Source: Costus lasius
Taxonomy: Eukaryota; Streptophyta; Magnoliopsida; Zingiberales; Costaceae
NCBI GenBank assembly: GCA_027563935.2
Contig: CM050447.1
Location: 15,961,501 to 16,025,500 of the forward strand
Direction of reading: 5' to 3'
Length of the DNA: 64,000 nt
The position numbers and the translations under genes are program-made. Shown here piece by piece: positions 57,501 through 64,000 of this stretch (its first letter is position 1; the number at the start of each line of letters is the position of its first letter). The notes under the pieces are model-generated. The model was not told the DNA's origin. It did no database searches and saw nothing but the letters and a program-made list of their open reading frames with translations.

Positions 57501-58964
57501 AAGGTCTCTAGTGCCTGGTCACTATCAATTCTATAACATATGCATTTAATGTGCTATCATAGCAAGGTTGTCACTAAAATAATTTATTCTAAAATTATCA
57601 TCATTTTGAATTCTATGAGTAACTTAGTCACAGGAAATAGATAATTGTGAAAAAAAGGTTTGTGCTGGAAACCTGAAGACGAAGTTTGACATGCCATGAT
57701 GATTAATACTTGGCTAGCTGATTGCATTTCTTCCTGTTGAGTGGTTCGAAGTGCATAATTTTTCATTTACACTATTCATTTATAGAAGAAAACATCGTGC
57801 TAGTGATCTTGTAATGAACTTCGATAGAGTTAAAAATGTAGGTGAAGTAACTTATTCAGGACTGAGCTTACTACTGCCTTGGGCCTCGATCCAAGCTGAG
57901 GTTCAGTTTTGGGATTAGCTAGCACTGGGCATTGGGACTCTTTGTTCTCATCGTCGTAGCATACTAGCATGTACAGGATTGCATAAGTACTTTGAAGCTC
58001 ATATTCGATTCACAATAATGTGTAAATCCATTGAGTTGATGGATTTTATCGTTAATATCTTCTGTGAAGAGACAAAAATTTTGTTTCTTTTTCAAAAGCT
58101 AATAAGTATATGTAGTTGTGAATTCTTATGCAAATTGACTGGACATGTTTTCATTTTTCACTTGTGCTGTTGCTGTTTGTGGATTATTTCTTATCATTCT
58201 GCCTTGGCAGCTGGAGATCCAGGGGTCGTGCCAGGTTCTTGCCCAAACAGGAAGGAATCTCAACCTCTGGGTTCAAGATACGCATCGTTGTTTTTACAAA
58301 ATTACTTCCCTACAATACCGGTTGAAAATGAAGCTTGCAAAGAACACACAATGGGGTTTGCAGAAATGGTTGATGCTTGTTATAAAGCAGCTGGAATCAT
58401 GCCAAATTTTCTTGCAGTTAACTTCTACATGGTATTATCAAGTTCAAATTCCTGAAAAGAGGAAAATCTAGATCTTCGACATTCCTAACTTGAGAATATA
58501 TTTGCAGAGAAGCTATGGGGGAGGAGTTTTCGATATCCAAGATAGAATAAATGGCCTCTCACTATGTGGATGTAGTTCTATTACTTCCTGTCAGGTCTGT
58601 TTCATCTACTGAATCCATCTTCCCCTCACATTCATTCACCCTCTTTCTTCTTGATTTTAGCCTGTGTGCTCTTTTCCCTGTTTGGGCAAAGTCACTGAAA
58701 TAACTTCCTTTGACCGTTTCTTTGGTATATTGAGATCTGCAGGCTGGGGCACCAATGGGTGTTTGCAAGAACACGGGAGAGTCTAATCGAACTTCCACAA
58801 TTAGTGGAGGCACCTACTCTGGATATGTACAATTGTCAGGTTCCTCATCGACACGAATCTTTTCTGGATGCTGGGTTGTCAATTTGCTTGTTTTGCTACT
58901 GTCCTATTCACTCTCGATGCTTGCTCACGTTAAAGTAGTGTATCATTCTTTTATTGAGCATTAA
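54554..58964 (+). CDS. PI-PLC X-domain-like secreted/anchored protein, 8 exons, 437 aa
   Basis: Exons are 54554-54673, 54766-54888, 54986-55123, 55202-55300, 55388-55691, 58211-58431, 58508-58594 and 58743-58964; phases close exactly. An N-terminal signal peptide (MASFAALPSPPLMVFFLLLL onward) ends about residue 33. A Cys-rich segment (CSNAADCSAGLYCGSC) comes next, then the PLC-X-like barrel with the two expected histidines, H96 in WLVTHNSFS and H148 in IWLCHSFQG, and Asp136 in GLMLDMYDF. Later conserved blocks are GDPGVVPGSCPNRKES and NFLAVNFYMRSYGGG. This is the plant family of PLC-like phosphodiesterases typified by Arabidopsis At5g67130. It lacks C2 and Y domains and its substrate is unproven. 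The C-terminus has a serine-rich stretch and a hydrophobic segment (CWVVNLLVLLLSYSLSML) suggesting a GPI signal, but a polar ten-residue tail follows, unlike typical signals. Intron 5 is 2.5 kb. Confidence 0.92.
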
Positions 58965-61697
58965 TTGATGCTTGCTAGTTGCTTGCTCCGTTTCCAGCTT
59001 CATTATCACGTTGCGCGCCTGGCTTGCAAGCTTTGGCGGATGAGTTGTAAGATTGTTTGTGTGAGTTCAGTCGATTGTTTCTGATGCTAAATAGTTAGGC
59101 GCATATTGTCATAGCTCCATATACTTCACAAAATATGACTCATAAAATTGGCTACAAGCAAGTGTAGTCAAGCCGATAAGCATACATAAAATTGTCTTTA
59201 CCACTCGAGTAATACACCACCTGAATAGCAGTATTGAATATTCATGATGAAAAATTAAAATATTCTCTGAATGGCTGAATGCTCTCCTGTATTTCTGCGT
59301 ATAAGATAGTTTTGTCCGTACATCGGTCATTCAGCTGGCTTTGTATCCCATAGAGGAGATGAAAATAAAGTAAAAGAACGCAAGTATTTAATTTAAAACT
59401 AAGAGAACAGAAAAAAATTAACATTTAATTATATTTTATAAAAGATCATTTAAAACTCTTTAATTTTGATGAAATGTTTATATATGATGTGACTAAATAT
59501 GTGACATAGGGGTGTTGGTTAGTTGTTCTTGCTAGGTGACATTGTAGGAAAATGATAAGAGAGGCATTTCGGAAGCTGCTCTGCAGTTTGGACCAGAGAA
59601 GTTGTAGGGGAGCTGGGAAGGAGCGAGTCCATCAAGCCACCCTATGCTTATGGTCATAGCACGCCCCCAATCCCTTCGGCGGTGAGCTTCCCTCATGCCG
59701 GCGGTGAATGGGCACGCAAGCTCCAGTCGACATTGGTATGACCTGTAAAAGCTACAAATACCAATAATTTACTCAAATTGCTTAAAATTTTTTCAGCTAG
59801 CATGGGTTCAACCAGCACTGATCCAACGAGCACCAGCTACAAGCATTTACAGCCCTAAGCACACCCATAATTAGACTTAGCATCCATCCAATTTATGTTA
59901 ATTATACCAGAGTCCCAAAGTATCAACATTAAAGACCTAAGATATTGGTACCTAACATAAGCTAATGAAACTTGAAGTACTAAGTTACTTGAGATCAAAC
60001 GTAGTTTACTAAGAACAGAGATGTTGGTGCTAGACATACTAAGGTTGGTTCAAGAAAGTTTGATACTCTTTGAAGTTAATTCTTTTTGAGATTAAGACTC
60101 TTTAATATATAGACTTTTTAAAATAAGATTTTCTACAACTAGTTGAGATGTTTCAAGACTAAGACACATTGAAATGGCATGAAATAAAGATGTTTTAGGT
60201 ACATAAGGAAGCTCGATTAAGTAATAATCGAGCGGTCAAGTCTAGCTAGGAGCTGTCATAGAACTGTACCTAAAACAACAATTGTCTATTTTTCATGCAT
60301 CTGGGACTATAAACTAGTTGTATATGTTGCAAACAAATTAGCACATATTCCATCTAACTCTCAATTAGTGTGTTAGATTTATTGCCCATGTGACATTGAC
60401 CCCTTTTGAGTGAGGTTACGCATACCTTTTTTTAGTTTAATTAGAGAATGCAATCTCAAATACCAACTTTTCTATTATTTTTCTTTCTTTGTTTAATCTT
60501 CAATCCATTTATTTGATCACTGTCCAAATACTTAAGCACATTAGAAGGACACTAAATAAAAATCCTAAGTTTTCTTTTTCTTGAGATGGCATGGGAGCCT
60601 TTGACGGCACCACAATTTTTTCTTTGATGATGCCTATCTATTGAGGTCCAAGAATAGATACAACTCTAGCCTATGGTTCATATTAAATTGGCATTAGAAG
60701 GAGAGTTGTGGTGTATTATCCCCTCTCATCTTTCCCTTGCCAACTTGCTTGTCATTCACCCCAGTTTACTAGCTTTGCTACCTTTTCATATATGCCTCTT
60801 ATGCAATTAGGAAGCTGCTGCCTTAGTTGATTGGTGCTAGGTGCTACGAAATGTAAGGGTTATGTATACATAGCTAGTAGAGGTGCACTCATGAGAGCCA
60901 TTGTTGCCCCTTGTTGTGCTAAGATTATTGGACTTAGCTAACCTCATATATTGTAGTGAAGCTTCCCTTATTTCTCAAGTGCCAATTCATCCCTCTAATG
61001 CTCTTACTTACTTCATGTGAATGAGACACTAGATGTTGAAGAGGGATAAGATCAAATTGACATAACAACTCTCAAGTGACAACCCTAGTCTGCAAAAGGT
61101 TAAGGCTAAAGGCTCAAGGCTTATGAGCATAAATGCTTGAGGGATGATCGCTTGAGGACTGGTAGTCCTGACCAAGCTAGAAACCACTTCATTGGTTTAT
61201 ACTTCCCAAGTTCACCAGAAACATAATATACTATTATTAAAATTAATTAAAAAATTTTATGTAAAAAAATTATAAAATTGTCTGTTTTAAGGAAAAATAA
61301 ATTTAAATATTTTTAAATTGATGTTTTTGGTAGAAAGTTTTTACCAATATTAACAGACGTATAATAATGCCTAGTAATATTATTAGTTAAATTTTCAAAA
61401 TTAAAAGAAATTACAAAAAATGTAAAGTTGGTAAGATTTTTTTTATATTGAGAAGATATTTTTAAAGCATTCATATATAACTACCAACTTTTTATACTTA
61501 GGTTTTAAGCTTTACTTATTTATATTAAAATTTATACTAATTGATTCTTAGTATAAATAACAAATTTAGTTATTTATCTTATATTTACTTCTGGTGAACA
61601 AAAAAAATTCCTAAAAACCTAAATAAAAGGTTAGTGGACTATTCGCACGAATTTCATTCTTCTGAGTTTAAGGATATAAGATAAGTGGCCAATCACA

Positions 61698-61700
<3 letters not shown>

Positions 61701-61730
<30 letters not shown>
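61701..61730. repeat. (TA)n microsatellite, about 30 bp
   Basis: Perfect AT dinucleotide tract in intergenic DNA. Confidence 0.9.
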
Positions 61731-61732
<2 letters not shown>

Positions 61733-62097
61733 TAATATATATTGGGCATTTTGTCTAGAAGTATGATTCTTGCTTCAGGTGCGATCATATCAGCATTAAT
61801 GCACCGAATAAAAATTATTGGTACAATTAATTCTAATGCATGTAATTTTAAATATGCAAGCAAATAAATAAAACAATAATAGAACGAGCTAATCGAAGAT
61901 GTCATTTGTTTTAAGACAAAAATTTCGGCCATCGCATGAGTTTTTGGATCTCTTATCCCAAGATACAACCGCTGTTGCTTCTCTACCGGTGCGTCGGTGA
62001 GAAGCCTATCACAACCGCTTTCAATGTCGTACGAGCGAAAAGAGTGAGTGAAAGAGTAGAATACAGTGAGCAATGAATAGGAGACGCTGCGTTGTCT

Positions 62098-62113
62098 CTC
62101 CTTATATAAGGAG
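62098..62113 (-). promoter_or_regulatory. Palindromic TATA-like site, possible promoter
   Basis: CTCCTTATATAAGGAG is a perfect 16-bp palindrome containing TATATAAGG. On the minus strand it is followed by a CT/AC-rich leader-like sequence (CACTCACTCTTTTCGCTCG) in otherwise AT-rich DNA. It could drive a minus-strand transcript toward 61730, but no convincing protein is encoded there. Function is unproven. Confidence 0.3.
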
Positions 62114-62489
62114 GTGCCCCGTCTGAAAATAAAAGATCCAGTCTATTAATAAATAATGCCACTGTCACCCACTTCTAAATTGAAAGACTAACGGCTAATT
62201 AAAGTTAGATAAATTAATTTTAATATTATTTATTAATAATATTTTTAAAATTATTAATGAAAAAAATAAAGAAATTAAAATTAGTTGAAAAAAAAGCATC
62301 CGAGTTATTATTAACCCGCATTGGACTTTTTGGTTTTTTATTATAAAAACTCCGACAGTTATATTGGCCAAAGCTTGCTTGGAGTTTCGTTTCCTACATG
62401 GAACATCTACATTATTAGAGTCTAATACAATCTAAAAAGAGAGATCATAATTCATAATCATCTATAAAATAAGATGAGATCTTCTTCCA

Positions 62490-62555
62490 ATGGTAATTTT
62501 AGGGTAAGAACCATATAAACCGAAGGTCTGCTGTTCGAGTTCTGGCACAGTCAAA
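62490..62555 (+). repeat. Possible tRNA-derived SINE relic
   Basis: A D-arm-like CCAATGGTAA and, after about 40 bases, a B-box-like CTGTTCGAGTTCTGGCAC are spaced as in a tRNA. Paired acceptor ends were not found. Treat it as a weak candidate for a tRNA-derived retroposon. Confidence 0.3.
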
Positions 62556-63056
62556 ATGTTGAAGGTTATAATTATTGATAACAAAGTTTTCAGTTATTTC
62601 TTCCTCCTACTTCTATTATTAAATATCATCGTGTTGGTCTGTTGGAGTTGAATAACTTGATTATAGTACGTTCTTTCTTTTTTTTTTTTATGGATTTTAT
62701 ATTGTACTAGTGTGATTATAGCATAGTTTATAGCTAATTATATGTTGAATTGGCATTCAAATGCATGGTTGAAAATTAATCAAATCCCATAATTAAAATA
62801 TATCATTATATTGATTAAGCAATTAATCAATTCCTTTTATTTGGAAACTTAATATATTGAGAAAAAAACCCATATCTTCTTTGGAGAAGAAATTTAATTT
62901 CAAAATCGGTCGAGTCATATCAAGTCAATCTAATGATTTTGGACAAACTTTGTGGAAAATATTGGTGAAATAGCATATTGGAGGAGTGGAGGACTATTCT
63001 CATTGAAATGGGTGCGGGTATAACTGAACACGTTACCTGTAGGTTAAAAGCACACG

Positions 63057-63080
63057 GAGAGAGAGAGAGAGAAAGAGGCC
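63057..63080 (+). repeat. GA repeat in the RER1 leader
   Basis: A GAGAGA-type run lies 20-40 bp before the RER1 start codon. Such GA/CT tracts are common in plant 5' UTRs and can bind GAGA-binding (BPC) factors; here that is only inference. Confidence 0.6.
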
Positions 63081-63098
63081 AAAGCTTTGGAAGCGACA

Positions 63099-63454
63099 AT
63101 GATGGATCCATCGGGCGGCGAAGAGCCGTCGCTCCTGTCGTCGTGGATCGCCGCCGCCTTCCGGCGGTACCAGCACCTACTCGATAAGGCGACGCCGCAC
63201 GTATTCCGGCGGTGGGCCTGGCTGGCGGTCCTTGCCCTCGTTTACACTATCCGCGTTTGGATCGCCCAGGGCTTCTACATCGTTTCCTACGCCCTTGGGA
63301 TCTACATCCTCAACCTCTTAATCGCCTTCCTCTCCCCTCAGGTCGATCCCGAGATGCAAGAACTCCTAGGCGATGAATCTGGCCCCTCACTGCCCACCCG
63401 GTCATCGGATGAGTTCCGTCCTTTTGTACGCCGCCTTCCGGAGTTCAAGTTCTG
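63099..63454 (+). CDS. RER1: RER1-like Golgi-to-ER retrieval receptor, first exon only (truncated by window end)
   Basis: The start is at tandem ATGs 63099 and 63102 (MMDPSGGEEPSLLSSW). The exon encodes the N-terminal cytosolic part (FRRYQHLLDKATPHVFRRWA) and the first two membrane segments (WLAVLALVYTIRVWIAQGFYIVSYALGIYILNLL, hydrophobic from about residue 45 to 85). The diagnostic RER1 loop follows (FLSPQVDPEMQELL, then LPTRSSDEFRPFVRRLPEFK). A GT donor follows TTC TG at 63454. The rest (two further membrane helices, about 75 residues) must lie beyond the window; no matching exon is visible up to 64000. RER1 recognises membrane-span sorting signals in cis-Golgi and returns escaped ER membrane proteins in COPI vesicles. 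Confidence 0.9.
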
Positions 63455-64000
63455 GTCCGTATCGTGCCACATCCCTTATCTTCTCCCCCTTGTTTGAGTC
63501 TTCACTTTTTAGAATCAGGGGAAAATGCTTGATAGTTCCATGAAAAGATAAGTTTTATGCGGAGAGGAAGGGTTTATTTGTGACACGAGTTGTCGGCTTG
63601 ATTCCTTTATCAAATTCAAGTTGTTAGCTTCTGTTCTACTTTATCCTGGGATGAGTAGGAATTTCAATTTGTATGGTACATACAGTAGGGAAGCGATTAA
63701 GGAAGGATCGTCATGAATGGTGTAGACATTAGGAATAATTTTATCAAATTAACTATAGTTATGAGTTCTTTTCTTCTCAGCAGAATTAATTAGTTATCTC
63801 TATGGTATCATAATTGGCTGCATTGAGAAACAACTTCCATGGAATTCCCTGGCCTAAAAAACTGTCTTTCCATTCTGCACTCATTTGATGTAACCTTTCT
63901 CTTTTCTTGACAGTTGGTGAAATGATTTTAATGAAGGTGTGTGAGTAACGCGAATGTCGGAATGTGATTGTTGAGTCCTAAGGTGATAAATAGTTCTTTA
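63455..64000 (+). other. First intron of RER1 (continues past the window)
   Basis: AT-rich sequence after the exon 1 donor. No continuing RER1 coding sequence or other feature is visible to the window end. Confidence 0.6.

Larger units (their letters stand above)
58965..63098. other. Intergenic DNA between the PLC-like gene and RER1
   Basis: No protein gene could be supported. It contains the PLC-like 3' UTR, a TA microsatellite (61701-61730), a palindromic TATA-like site at 62098-62113, and a tRNA-like relic at about 62490-62555. Just before RER1 is a GA-repeat leader (63057-63080). Open frames on the minus strand around 61730-62170 have no recognisable domains. Confidence 0.5.

Noticed and set aside
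61732..62168. Minus-strand frames near the palindromic TATA site
   Set aside because: No domain, no good start context downstream of the TATA site, and one frame starts upstream of it.

Overview
The window is nuclear DNA of a flowering plant. The genes have many GT-AG introns, the protein families are plant types (ACR, TOPLESS-related), the intergenic DNA is AT-rich, and LTR retrotransposons carry primer-binding sites for initiator-Met tRNA. The repeat style (GC-rich LTRs, many degenerate copies rich in TACCA/GGTAC words) suggests a monocot, perhaps Zingiberales or Musaceae, but that is only an impression.

Five protein genes, all on the + strand, can be rebuilt exon by exon with consistent reading phase. 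They are an ACT-domain-repeat (ACR) protein (2253-5637, 7 exons, 466 aa), a TOPLESS-related corepressor (8020-30083, 24 exons, 1067 aa), the spliceosome core protein PRP8 (37636-49821, 26 exons, 2363 aa), a secreted PI-PLC X-domain-like protein (54554-58964, 8 exons, 437 aa), and the first exon of a RER1 Golgi-to-ER retrieval receptor (63099-63454, cut off by the window end). They do not form an operon or a shared pathway.

Most remaining DNA is mobile elements. One GC-rich LTR family appears three times, each copy with a perfect 5-bp target duplication: a solo LTR in a TOPLESS-related intron (16114-17416), a complete element between TOPLESS-related and PRP8 (30936-35261), and a complete, very young element about 200 bp past the PRP8 stop (50024-53587). 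The two complete copies have LTRs, PBS, PPT and a gag gene with a zinc knuckle but no pol at all, so they look like the plant TR-GAG class of non-autonomous elements. In the young copy the gag frame is intact and runs into the 3' LTR.

Two TOPLESS-related introns (4.0 kb and 12.3 kb) have collected a Ty1/copia remnant, hAT transposase remnants, a LINE endonuclease remnant, two solo LTRs, a foldback MITE and simple repeats, yet the splice phases remain intact. Other elements include two adjacent foldback MITEs (35326-35991), a decayed plastid 16S rRNA fragment (about 6753-6808) and possible tRNA-derived SINE relics. I see no CRISPR array, no rRNA operon, no convincing intact tRNA gene and no obviously unknown multigene system. 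The strongest candidate for something little described is the gag-only LTR family.
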